A DNA stretch of 23,752 nt, from positions 28,960 through 52,711 of IMG/VR virus record IMGVR_UViG_3300030333_006780, one strand, 5' to 3'. Below the pieces are notes generated by a model, which was given only the letters and a program-made list of their open reading frames with translations, ran no database searches and had not been told where the DNA came from. Positions 7,046 to 13,421 of the stretch are shown here, piece by piece. Both the position numbers and the translations under genes were made by a program. The stretch's first letter is position 1, and each line of letters begins with the position of its first letter. Source of the DNA: a virus.

Positions 7046-7356
7046 ATATTTAATCTTTTGCCTACCTGCCGCCGATGTTTTGTTTTCCTTGCACATCTCG
7101 CAATTTTATATAAACCTACACTTTTTCCTCGATAGTTTCAGGCGTTTCTGATAAATGTCTAGAAATCACTTATCTCTGTTTTAGGCGCAAAACTATCTCC
7201 CACCATTCCTAGCTGACAGTTTCAGTTAACTTGGAACCCTCGGTTTATAATTGATAGTCAGATGAACTTAATCATCCCGGTTATCAGCCTTTGGTCACAT
7301 ACTTGCATAATGAGCGCTATAGCCTTTTTCTCTTCTGCCTTGGTATGTTAGCAATT
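7046..7356 (-). ncRNA. 311-bp gene-free stretch upstream of the tRNA, candidate structured RNA
   Basis: No ORF longer than about 16 codons with a ribosome site is present on either strand. GC is about 40% where counted (7201-7260), well above the next coding stretch (about 25%). The clearest fold is two nested 8-bp stems: 7131-7138 with 7190-7197, and inside it 7150-7157 with 7167-7174. In the inner stem one pair is G-U if the minus strand is transcribed but A-C on the plus strand, favouring a minus-strand RNA. CATAC and GTATG near 7346 and 7300 can also pair. Large phage RNAs such as GOLLD and ROOL are known beside phage tRNA genes; similarity to them is not shown here. I could not match it to a known RNA. 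Confidence 0.45.
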
Positions 7357-7644
7357 TTAAAATCCTGGATGTGTATCTTTATGTCTTAATACATCTTGTT
7401 TACTCATTTCTTCTTGTATATTTAAGATATTAGATTCCATCCACTTTTTAACATAATCCCATTTATCTTTATTATCTTCTGCATAAATGATTTGTTCTGA
7501 TTTGTTACCTTTTAATGTGATACTTAATATACCACCATCATCTTTATCTACTAATTCAATTGCTTGGATTTCATTTACTTTAACAATTGAGAATGAATAC
7601 TCTGTTGTTATTGTTAAAACACTTAACATCATACTTAATACCAT
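7357..7644 (-). CDS. Hypothetical 95-aa protein
   Basis: The start at 7644 is chosen over one at 7677 because GAGAGG lies 6 bases before it. The first 20 residues are hydrophobic but lack a basic start or a cleavage site, so a signal peptide is unlikely. Residues about 15-60 alternate like beta strands (YSFSIVKVNEIQAIEL, then ILSITLKG), followed by a helix with KWDYVKKWM near 63-75. I recognise no family. It lies between two foldable intergenic segments in the small-gene region of the left arm. Confidence 0.6.
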   Translation of the reverse strand: MVLSMMLSVLTITTEYSFSIVKVNEIQAIELVDKDDGGILSITLKGNKSEQIIYAEDNKDKWDYVKKWMESNILNIQEEMSKQDVLRHKDTHPGF

Positions 7645-7701
7645 TGAAAACCTCTCTTTCTTTATTATAAATATCATAAAATTATTAAAAACACTAAAAT
7701 A

Positions 7702-7818
7702 TTTTAAAGAGGTAGCATTATAAATATTTATATCCCCAAACCACTCTCGTTGGCCTAGACCGCAGTTTTTCGCGATATGATGATACTGATAAATATATTT
7801 AACACTACCTCTCTAAAA
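7702..7818 (-). ncRNA. Candidate structured intergenic RNA with long closing stem
   Basis: Arms 7702-7731 and 7789-7818 pair over about 24 bp with a few mismatches: TTTTA with TAAAA, AGAGGTAG (7708-7715) with CTACCTCT (7805-7812), then TAAATA with TATTTA and TTTAT with ATAAA around a 2-base bulge. The enclosed 57 bases are more GC-rich and can form small hairpins (CCAA with TTGG, CGC with GCG). It fills the gap between the 46-aa and 95-aa genes. No U-tract terminator pattern is seen. The fold is visible; transcription and role are inferred. Confidence 0.45.
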
Positions 7819-7829
7819 TGGTAAAATGA

Positions 7830-7970
7830 TTAAAGTGGTGATACTTGCAATACTTTAATCTGATGATTGCCAAACCATCTTATAGCTCTTCTAAAAGCTT
7901 GATAATGGTTTTTAGCAATGATAATGTGTACTGACCTGCTTTTAGTACTCATTGTATAATACTCCTTCAT
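7830..7970 (-). CDS. Small basic hypothetical protein, 46 aa
   Basis: The frame continues upstream to 8078, but that part lies in the wrong frame over the 54-aa gene. The ATG at 7970 follows an AGGTAGG site that overlaps the stop of the gene before it. A second ATG at 7952 after GAAGGAG would give a 40-aa product. The sequence has basic and aromatic residues (KNHYQAFRRAIRWFGNH) in a likely helix between two strands. No family is recognised. Confidence 0.55.
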   Translation of the reverse strand: MKEYYTMSTKSRSVHIIIAKNHYQAFRRAIRWFGNHQIKVLQVSPL

Positions 7971-7977
7971 AAGATAC

Positions 7978-8142
7978 CTACCTTTCTTTCTTTTGTTTGA
8001 TTTTCTGTATAAATTGTAAATTCTTGTTATTCTTAGTCCATTCAATAATGGTTTTAAGAATAGAATCTTTAACACCACCTGTATCTGTTATTTTACTTAC
8101 TAATTCATTAAATTTAATAGTACTAGCTGGTTTATTTGACAT
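7978..8142 (-). CDS. Small hypothetical protein, 54 aa
   Basis: It starts MSNKPASTIKFNELVSKI after AGAGG, 7 bases before the ATG, and ends in a lysine-rich tail (KQKKER). It is mostly helical in character with no membrane segment. Its stop overlaps the ribosome site of the 46-aa gene, so the two are probably translated in series. No known family is recognised. Confidence 0.6.
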   Translation of the reverse strand: MSNKPASTIKFNELVSKITDTGGVKDSILKTIIEWTKNNKNLQFIQKIKQKKER

Positions 8143-8191
8143 TATATTACCTCTTTTTCTGTTTAATTATAGTTTCCTTGTTGCAAGTATA

Positions 8192-8291
8192 AAGATGTAT
8201 AAATAAGAGAATGCCTGCGTTTAGCCTAAATAGCTCTATTAGGACTTATTGAGTGTCTTCTCGGGACTTACATCTCTTATTTAAACATCTT
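8192..8291. ncRNA. Candidate structured intergenic element with 19-base stem arms
   Basis: Positions 8192-8210 pair with 8273-8291 with only one mismatch. The 62-base interior is more GC-rich and holds a small inner hairpin (CCTAA 8225-8229 with TTAGG 8239-8243). It lies between the 56-aa CxxC gene and the 54-aa gene. No ORF or U-tract is evident. The strand cannot be decided from the pairing. Confidence 0.5.
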
Positions 8292-8300
8292 CTAATAAAA

Positions 8301-8388
8301 TACCTTATTGTATACATTATAGGCTATATATACAATATTTGATGAGTCGTCATAAGTATTTGTAGAAGGTAACTTATCAAGCCTATAA
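8301..8388. ncRNA. Candidate foldable segment with alternative hairpin or pseudoknot
   Basis: TTATAGGCT (8317-8325) pairs with AGCCTATAA (8380-8388). TACCTT (8301-8306) pairs with AAGGTA (8366-8371) in interleaved order, which would form a pseudoknot. A competing hairpin ATTGTATA (8307-8314) with TATACAAT (8329-8336) is also possible. The short stems are AT-rich and could partly be chance. Confidence 0.3.
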
Positions 8389-8400
8389 ACTCATTTATAT

Positions 8401-8571
8401 TTAATTATCACAATCATCACAAATGTGAGTAAATATACTATCATCATCTCCATAATTTTCTTCATAAGTATTTATTCTATCAAGACGTACCATATTAGCA
8501 CAAATAGCGCACTCTTCCCAACTATATAGGTAATCATATAAATCCTTAAAAATATTCTGTGTATTAGTCAT
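8401..8571 (-). CDS. Small protein with two CxxC pairs (zinc-ribbon-like), 56 aa
   Basis: CAIC (21-24) and CDDC (51-54) bracket an acidic segment, the layout of a small zinc ribbon. The N-terminal 20 residues are a likely amphipathic helix. GGAG precedes the ATG by 5 bases. Phage zinc ribbons of this size are often host-takeover or nucleic-acid-binding proteins, but nothing here fixes the target. The zinc call follows from the Cys spacing only. Confidence 0.7.
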   Translation of the reverse strand: MTNTQNIFKDLYDYLYSWEECAICANMVRLDRINTYEENYGDDDSIFTHICDDCDN

Positions 8572-8666
8572 TTTTACTCCAAATTAAGCTATTGTAGATT
8601 TATAATACAAACTCATTGTATGTATTACTTAATATAAATAAAACCTGTTTCCGATACTTTATACGC

Positions 8667-8690
8667 ATAGAACCCTCCTAAGAGGGCTAT
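8667..8690. repeat. Short hairpin downstream of the 117-aa gene
   Basis: CCCTC (8673-8677) and GAGGG (8682-8686) form a stem with a CTAA loop, extended by ATAG with CTAT across a 2-base bulge. On the minus strand it follows the 117-aa gene and is followed by TTCTATGCG, so it is at most a weak terminator. TATACGCA occurs on both sides of it. Confidence 0.5.
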
Positions 8691-8710
8691 ATACGCAATT
8701 GAACAAAATG

Positions 8711-9064
8711 CTACGATTGTTGAGCATCGTCTGATTTACCCATAAGCTCTGCAATCTTAGCATTAGTAGCTTTTCTCTTATCTACTGCTTTGCATATGAA
8801 AAGATACGGTTGTGGCTCAACATAATCTGTGCCTGCAAGTTCTGCTCTTACTTTGGCTCTCACAATATCCTCAGGTGTTACTTTACTCATATCACAGGAT
8901 AATTGTGGTGGCAAAAGAGCAGATACTGTTGCAACGTCTATATTATGTTGAGCAATTGTATCGGCATAAATTCTAATACAATTTGGCAATATGTGATGAC
9001 GGCAAGCAGCTAATAGGTCTTCTAGTGTGCCAAATTTATTAGAATTGTTAGTAGTATTTTCCAT
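8711..9064 (-). CDS. Hypothetical 117-aa protein, first gene of the left arm
   Basis: The gene nearest the divergent control region on the minus side. AAGGAAGG lies upstream of the ATG. The protein is soluble and mostly helical, with three Cys and a short segment PYLFICKAVDKRKATNAKIAEL in its C-terminal half that looks basic and helical. Its codons look richer in GC than those of the small genes after it. As the promoter-proximal gene it may be expressed early. I do not recognise a family; DNA-binding or regulatory roles are possible but unproven. Confidence 0.65.
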   Translation of the reverse strand: MENTTNNSNKFGTLEDLLAACRHHILPNCIRIYADTIAQHNIDVATVSALLPPQLSCDMSKVTPEDIVRAKVRAELAGTDYVEPQPYLFICKAVDKRKATNAKIAELMGKSDDAQQS

Positions 9065-9116
9065 AATAGTGTCCTTCCTTTTAATTTATATTAGCACTAT
9101 TATCAGTGGCGCGAGA

Positions 9117-9133
9117 CGCACCGTCATGGTGCG
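9117..9133. repeat. GC-rich hairpin in divergent region
   Basis: CGCACC and GGTGCG form a perfect 6-bp stem around a GTCAT loop. Confidence 0.75.
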
Positions 9134-9143
9134 ACGAGCACGG

Positions 9144-9184
9144 CGAAATTCAACGAAGCAAGGGGGGTAGGCACCTGAATTTCG
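9144..9184. repeat. 9-bp inverted repeat in divergent region
   Basis: CGAAATTCA (9144-9152) pairs with TGAATTTCG (9176-9184). The 23-base loop contains a run of six G. A protein-binding dyad or RNA stem is possible. Confidence 0.7.
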
Positions 9185-9336
9185 ACGGGTAGGTTGTTGT
9201 GTATATCTCGTGTACGCATTCTCGTTACAATTTTTCAGGAATGGTGTTTTTTTCAACGAAAACCCCGAAATGTCTTGTTTTTTGTGTCAAAAGAAAAAAA
9301 GTCTTGCATAATATATTTTTTTGATTATTTTATACC

Positions 9337-9360
9337 ATAGGTATATATATAGGTATATAT
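9337..9360. repeat. Tandem 12-bp repeat, two copies
   Basis: ATAGGTATATAT occurs twice head to tail (9337-9348, 9349-9360), followed by the degenerate AGATATATAAT. It may be an iteron or binding site, or simple AT-rich drift. Confidence 0.6.
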
Positions 9361-9416
9361 AGATATATAATCGGTATAGTATCTTTCTATACTTAAAACA
9401 AGTAATTTCTTGTATA

Positions 9417-9444
9417 TATAGCTTTATATAGCTAAATTATAGCT
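9417..9444 (+). promoter_or_regulatory. Three TATAGCT boxes before the right-arm operon
   Basis: TATAGCT begins at 9417, 9427 and 9438, so copies are 10 and 11 bp apart, about one helical turn. The last ends 5 bases before the ATG at 9450, where a Shine-Dalgarno site is expected but absent. An operator array is the likely reading (inference). Confidence 0.5.
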
Positions 9445-9449
9445 ATTAT

Positions 9450-9785
9450 ATGAGCACAAATAACCCTAATATAGAGTTTTCAGAGTTTAGTAAGGACGTT
9501 TCACCTGTCTGGGCTAATCTATTGTATAAAGGAGCTAAAAACCCTAAAAAGGTAAGTAAAGGTATTGAAGCTATAAAAGGCGATAAAGACCTTTTATGGC
9601 AAGGATTGCTAGGAAAATCTTTATTAGATAGGTTTATTACTCCAGGTATCGATAGTTTACTTCCAGATAGTACTAAATTAGATGTTTTAAAGAGAGAATT
9701 TAAATTTTCTCCCACTAGGAAGTTAGATTTTACTTTGGGTAAAAGCGGTGATACTGCTAAATTAGGCTTTGACTGGAGGTTTTAA
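9450..9785 (+). CDS. Hypothetical 111-aa protein, first gene of the right arm
   Basis: Soluble protein with a helical N-terminal two thirds and a C-terminal basic strand-like segment (KFSPTRKLDFTLGKSG) ending in FDWRF. No Shine-Dalgarno site precedes the ATG; the upstream bases are the TATAGCT boxes, so translation may be leaderless or controlled. It is followed after 2 bases by the next gene. Its position ahead of the packaging genes suggests a virion or assembly part, but no family is recognised. Confidence 0.6.
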   Translation: MSTNNPNIEFSEFSKDVSPVWANLLYKGAKNPKKVSKGIEAIKGDKDLLWQGLLGKSLLDRFITPGIDSLLPDSTKLDVLKREFKFSPTRKLDFTLGKSGDTAKLGFDWRF

Positions 9786-9787
9786 TA

Positions 9788-10618
9788 TTGAAAGAATACA
9801 CTTACGAAGATGGTAGAGCTGGTAAAACAGGTGAAGACTGGACATCCTCAACTAGATATACTCCTGAAGAACTGGAGGCTATGGAATTAGCAAGAAGCTT
9901 AAAAAAAGAGCAAAGACGATTAAAAAGAGAGTCTAGGGGTAAGTTATTTTCAGGTTGGTCTCTTTTTGAAAACATGTTGGATGCAGTTGGAGGTAAAAAA
10001 GAAGATTATGACGAAATTGAAGCTCCTTTATATAAAGCTCCAGCATCTGGATTAGACAACAAGGCTAGATGGGCTATCGATAAAAAGAGAGTTTCTGATG
10101 CTATGGATAAAGGTACTGGCTCTGATGTAGCTGAAGATGTTGGTGAAGAGAAATTTGAGTATAAACCTGTAGATAATGTTACTACTACAGGTACTCCTAA
10201 ACAGGATTATAATAATTTAGGTGATTTAATATGGGTTGACACAGGTCAAAAGGTATCTGAATTTCCAGATGGTCCTTCTATGCCTGAATTAGAATTAGAT
10301 GAGGAGGGCTCTAAAGACCGAAAAAGACCTTTCAAAAGCTTATTAGAATGGATTAAATCTAAAAAAGATAAAGATAATGTATTAGACGTTGTTCAAAAGG
10401 TTTCTGAAGGAGCTAATTATCAAGATACATTAGAAAGTATTCAAAGGTCTGCAGGAGGTCAATGGTCAGACAATCCTTCTCCATGGGGAGAAAATTTATT
10501 TGGATATGCTTCTAGGAATTTTAATCAAGATATTAGTTTACCTACTTTTAATCCTTATATTCACCCATATTTAGGAACAGGTGGACTTTTTGGAGATGGA
10601 GGAATCAAATATAAATGA
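9788..10618 (+). CDS. Hypothetical 276-aa protein, TTG start
   Basis: The start codon is TTG at 9788, with GGAGG 8 bases upstream inside the end of the previous gene. The protein is hydrophilic and low in complexity: a Lys/Arg-rich helix near residues 35-52, acidic stretches in the middle, a charged block near 180-195, and a Gly-, Pro- and Tyr-rich tail with repeated PY and GG near 250-276. It has no membrane segment. It overlaps the lysozyme-like gene by 4 bases. The composition suits a virion-associated or internal protein (inference). No known family was recognised. Confidence 0.65.
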   Translation: MKEYTYEDGRAGKTGEDWTSSTRYTPEELEAMELARSLKKEQRRLKRESRGKLFSGWSLFENMLDAVGGKKEDYDEIEAPLYKAPASGLDNKARWAIDKKRVSDAMDKGTGSDVAEDVGEEKFEYKPVDNVTTTGTPKQDYNNLGDLIWVDTGQKVSEFPDGPSMPELELDEEGSKDRKRPFKSLLEWIKSKKDKDNVLDVVQKVSEGANYQDTLESIQRSAGGQWSDNPSPWGENLFGYASRNFNQDISLPTFNPYIHPYLGTGGLFGDGGIKYK

Positions 10619-11157
10619 ATTTTTTAGAAAAAATGTTACTAGGAATAGGTATTTTACCTCAAGATATGGAAAATGCCCTTAAAAATATGAAAGAGTTTTC
10701 TAATCAAGTAAGAATGATTGAGTCTGATAATAGAATTATGGCTGTTCCTAGAAAGAAAGATGGAACGCTTGCATCTACTGCTAAAGGAGTTTATCAATTT
10801 ACAGATACTAGTGTTCCTACAGGGATACAAAGAATGAGGAATATGGCTAGTAAATACGATGCATTTGATGATAGTTTTATAAATACAATTCCAATGAATC
10901 CTCAAGATTGGTCAGATGAACAAGCAAATGCTATGTTTTTTGCAAACTTATTTGCAGCTCCTGGTACTGATAGCGATTTAAAAGAAGTTTCTAAAGGTAG
11001 TATGTTAGCTAGGCATAATTTATATAAGAATGTTCATCATACCGATGCAGATGAAGCAACTATTGAAAGAATGTTAAAGTTTATACCAAGTTTAAACCAG
11101 CCTGTAGATGCTTTATTTGGAGAGAATACAAACTTAAATAGCGCATTTACAAAATAA
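10615..11157 (+). CDS. Lysozyme-like / lytic transglycosylase-like protein
   Basis: The protein has 180 residues. Residues 34-63 match the core of the lysozyme-like fold: MIESDN with Glu36 as the likely catalytic acid, then a short loop and STAKGVYQFTDTS (54-66), the AxGxxQF motif of SLT and related muramidases. There is no signal peptide, so it probably travels in the virion or needs a holin. It sits ahead of the terminase genes, not with a holin, which favours a virion-associated cell-wall enzyme that helps DNA entry (inference). The start overlaps the gene before it by ATGA, and its TAA overlaps the next ATG. The fold call rests on this motif; the specificity is unknown. Confidence 0.65.
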   Translation: MNFLEKMLLGIGILPQDMENALKNMKEFSNQVRMIESDNRIMAVPRKKDGTLASTAKGVYQFTDTSVPTGIQRMRNMASKYDAFDDSFINTIPMNPQDWSDEQANAMFFANLFAAPGTDSDLKEVSKGSMLARHNLYKNVHHTDADEATIERMLKFIPSLNQPVDALFGENTNLNSAFTK

Positions 11158-11906
11158 TGTATACAATAGATATACACCACAAAGGTGATAAGGAACCTAC
11201 TGCTTATAAGGTTTATAGAAGAGAGGAAGCAGATGAAAGAAATATTATATACAAGACCTGGAAAGAAGCAGGAGAAGGAGATTATGCACTCTCCGATGAT
11301 AACTACGTGGCTAAGGTCATCACTAAGTGTACCTATAAGCCTACTAGCGTCTATATTCGTCTTCCCTATGGTTATACTTTCTATAACCCTAATTATAGCT
11401 CCGTTAAGCTTAATGCTTCAGGGAGGAAAGCTAATAATACAATATCTGGCAAAACTCATTGGGAAGTGTTATCAGGTGGTCAAAAAATGAAAAATCTAGC
11501 TATGGTCTATGCTCAGACCATGGATTATGATAAGACAATAAATCACGTTCTAGATAATCCAACTGATAATCAAAAGATTATGTGGAAGAAAAGAATGAAA
11601 AAGGAGAAGTTTAAAGATATGGTAAGAGACGAACTACAAAAGTTACTTCAAGACCATGGCCTTACAGAGGCTTATACTTTAGAGTTACTTGAAGAAACTA
11701 TTAAAAAAGCTAAAGATAAAGGTGATATTACTAATTTAATGAGAGCTGTAGACAACTTGCAAGATATGCATGGTATGAAAGATAAGCATCTTGTTAAAAC
11801 AGTAGAACAAATAGAAGCAACAAGCAATGTTAAACTTATAGATGAATTAAGGGAAGAGGAAGAGAAGCTTATAGCTACTAAAACTATTACTAAAAGTGAA
11901 GATTAG
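11157..11906 (+). CDS. Probable terminase small subunit
   Basis: The protein has 249 residues and lies directly before the large terminase, which is the usual place for the DNA-recognition subunit. Residues about 135-225 are strongly helical and charged (for example KKAKDKGDITNLMRAVDNLQ), followed by an acidic C-terminus as in many small terminases that bind the large subunit. The first 90 residues are strand-rich with many Tyr and may be an added domain. No Shine-Dalgarno site is seen, but start and stop overlap the neighbours by one base. Identification is mostly by position. Confidence 0.6.
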   Translation: MYTIDIHHKGDKEPTAYKVYRREEADERNIIYKTWKEAGEGDYALSDDNYVAKVITKCTYKPTSVYIRLPYGYTFYNPNYSSVKLNASGRKANNTISGKTHWEVLSGGQKMKNLAMVYAQTMDYDKTINHVLDNPTDNQKIMWKKRMKKEKFKDMVRDELQKLLQDHGLTEAYTLELLEETIKKAKDKGDITNLMRAVDNLQDMHGMKDKHLVKTVEQIEATSNVKLIDELREEEEKLIATKTITKSED

Positions 11907-13405
11907 TGGATTACGAAGAAAAATATGAGCAGTTACAAGCTCTTAAGAAATTACGTAATAACATGGCTTTGTTTGGTAAACATTGCTTTCCTACTGCACT
12001 TAAAAAAGCAACACCCCCATTTCATAATGAGGTGTATGCAAATCTATCAAATGATGATAAACGTAGGGTTCTTATAGCAGCTCCTCGTGGTACAGCTAAA
12101 TCTACTGTTACTACACTTATATTTCCATTGTGGAAAGCTGCTTTTAAGTCTAGCACAGATGAATTATTTATAGTTATAGTATCTGAGTCTCAAGCTCAGT
12201 CTATAAACTTCCTATCTAGAATTAAATATCATTTAACTCATTCTGATAAATTTAGAGATATATTTGGTGATTTAGGTCCTAATACTGCTAAAAGATGGAC
12301 ACATACAGATATAGTACTTGCTAATGGGACAAGAATGATAGCAGTAGGTACAGGACAAAGAGTTAGGGGTTTTATTGAAGGTGATACACGACCTAACTTG
12401 ATTATAGTAGATGACTTTGAATCAGAGTTAAATGCATATACGCCTGAAGCTAGAGCTAAGAATAGGAAATGGATGACAGAAGCTGTAATACCATCTTTAT
12501 CAGATGAAGGTAGAATAGCTATGATTGGAACGGTAATATCAGAAGATTGTTTCTTATGCTGGGCAAAAGAATCCAGCGCATGGAATGTTCTTTGGTATTC
12601 TATATGGGACGAAGACGAGAAAAGTATTTGGCCTGAAAGATTTCCTAGAGAAAGGATATTGGCCATAAAGGACGAATTTTCGTCCGTAGGGAATATTAAT
12701 GGATTCTATCAAGAATACATGAATATAGCCCAATCTCCTGATGATGCACCTTTTCAACCAGATTGGATTAAAATACATCATTATGATTATGAAAGAATAC
12801 AAGGTCAAAATTTATTAATTAAAAATAAGGGGTTAGAAAATGAAGAAACAAAACCCGTGGAGCTCTATACTGGTGTTGACCCTGCGAGCTCTTTGTCTAC
12901 TAGGGCTGATTATTTTGTCATCGCTACTATTGCAATTGATAGCGATAATAACAAGTATATAGTAGATATTTATAGAAATAGAATATCTCCAGCTGAACAA
13001 CCAAGTATTATAATAGATACTTATAAAAAGTTTAAACCAAGAAGAATTAAAGTTGAAACAGTAGGTTATCAAGAGGCTTTAAGAACAGCAGTTAGAGAAT
13101 TAATGAGAGAAGAAAATTTATACATACCAGGTCTAGAAGCTGGTGTGAAACCAAGAAATAGTAAATCAGAAAGATTATTGTCGCTAGTTCCTCTATTTGC
13201 TAAAGGGACGTTTTACTTTAGACCAGAGGATATAAAAGCACAACAAGAGTTTTTATCTTATCCAAAAGGAAGAAATGATGATATTATGGACGCTATATGG
13301 ACAGCTTTAGATGGTGCGAAGCCATGTAGAATCAAGGAATTTGAACGATTGTCAGAAGATGATTGGAGAAATAACAAGAAAACTCTTGATTGGATGACAA
13401 TGTAA
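11906..13405 (+). CDS. Terminase large subunit
   Basis: The protein has 499 residues and a GTG start overlapping the previous TAG. It is the packaging motor ATPase and nuclease. Walker A is APRGTAKST (59-67), the deviant phage form, and Walker B is LIIVDD (165-170) followed by E172. The RNase H-like nuclease has Asp325 in YTGVDPASS, Glu384 in KVET, and the Asp cluster RNDDIMD (456-462). Length and motif order are normal for the T4 gp17 and related group, so it is intact. It uses procapsids assembled from the next genes and cuts the DNA concatemer. Confidence 0.95.
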   Translation: MDYEEKYEQLQALKKLRNNMALFGKHCFPTALKKATPPFHNEVYANLSNDDKRRVLIAAPRGTAKSTVTTLIFPLWKAAFKSSTDELFIVIVSESQAQSINFLSRIKYHLTHSDKFRDIFGDLGPNTAKRWTHTDIVLANGTRMIAVGTGQRVRGFIEGDTRPNLIIVDDFESELNAYTPEARAKNRKWMTEAVIPSLSDEGRIAMIGTVISEDCFLCWAKESSAWNVLWYSIWDEDEKSIWPERFPRERILAIKDEFSSVGNINGFYQEYMNIAQSPDDAPFQPDWIKIHHYDYERIQGQNLLIKNKGLENEETKPVELYTGVDPASSLSTRADYFVIATIAIDSDNNKYIVDIYRNRISPAEQPSIIIDTYKKFKPRRIKVETVGYQEALRTAVRELMREENLYIPGLEAGVKPRNSKSERLLSLVPLFAKGTFYFRPEDIKAQQEFLSYPKGRNDDIMDAIWTALDGAKPCRIKEFERLSEDDWRNNKKTLDWMTM

Positions 13406-13421
13406 TTCGTAAATTAAGCAT

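Larger units (their letters stand above)
9065..9449. promoter_or_regulatory. Divergent control region, candidate origin
   Basis: This 385-bp gap separates the leftward and rightward arms. Positions 9101-9200 are about 57% GC with two clean hairpins, then 9231-9449 is extremely AT-rich with short A and T runs, tandem repeats and phased boxes. Divergent promoters must lie here. TATAAT occurs at 9366-9371 and TTGATT at 9321-9326, but no consensus pair at proper spacing is clear. Such a GC island next to an AT-rich unwinding stretch also suits an origin (inference). Confidence 0.6.

Noticed and set aside
7046-7356. Group I intron, RNase P RNA or tmRNA in the tRNA-adjacent segment
   Set aside because: A GTTCA...GACTATC string and AATTGCG occur but in the wrong order for an intron core; no RNase P conserved region or tmRNA tag is present.
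7971-8078. 82-aa reading with start at 8078
   Set aside because: It runs out of frame over the 54-aa gene that has its own ribosome site; only the part from 7970 is kept.
6850-8710. CRISPR array or repeat family
   Set aside because: The stem-closed elements share no repeated unit and no regular spacers.
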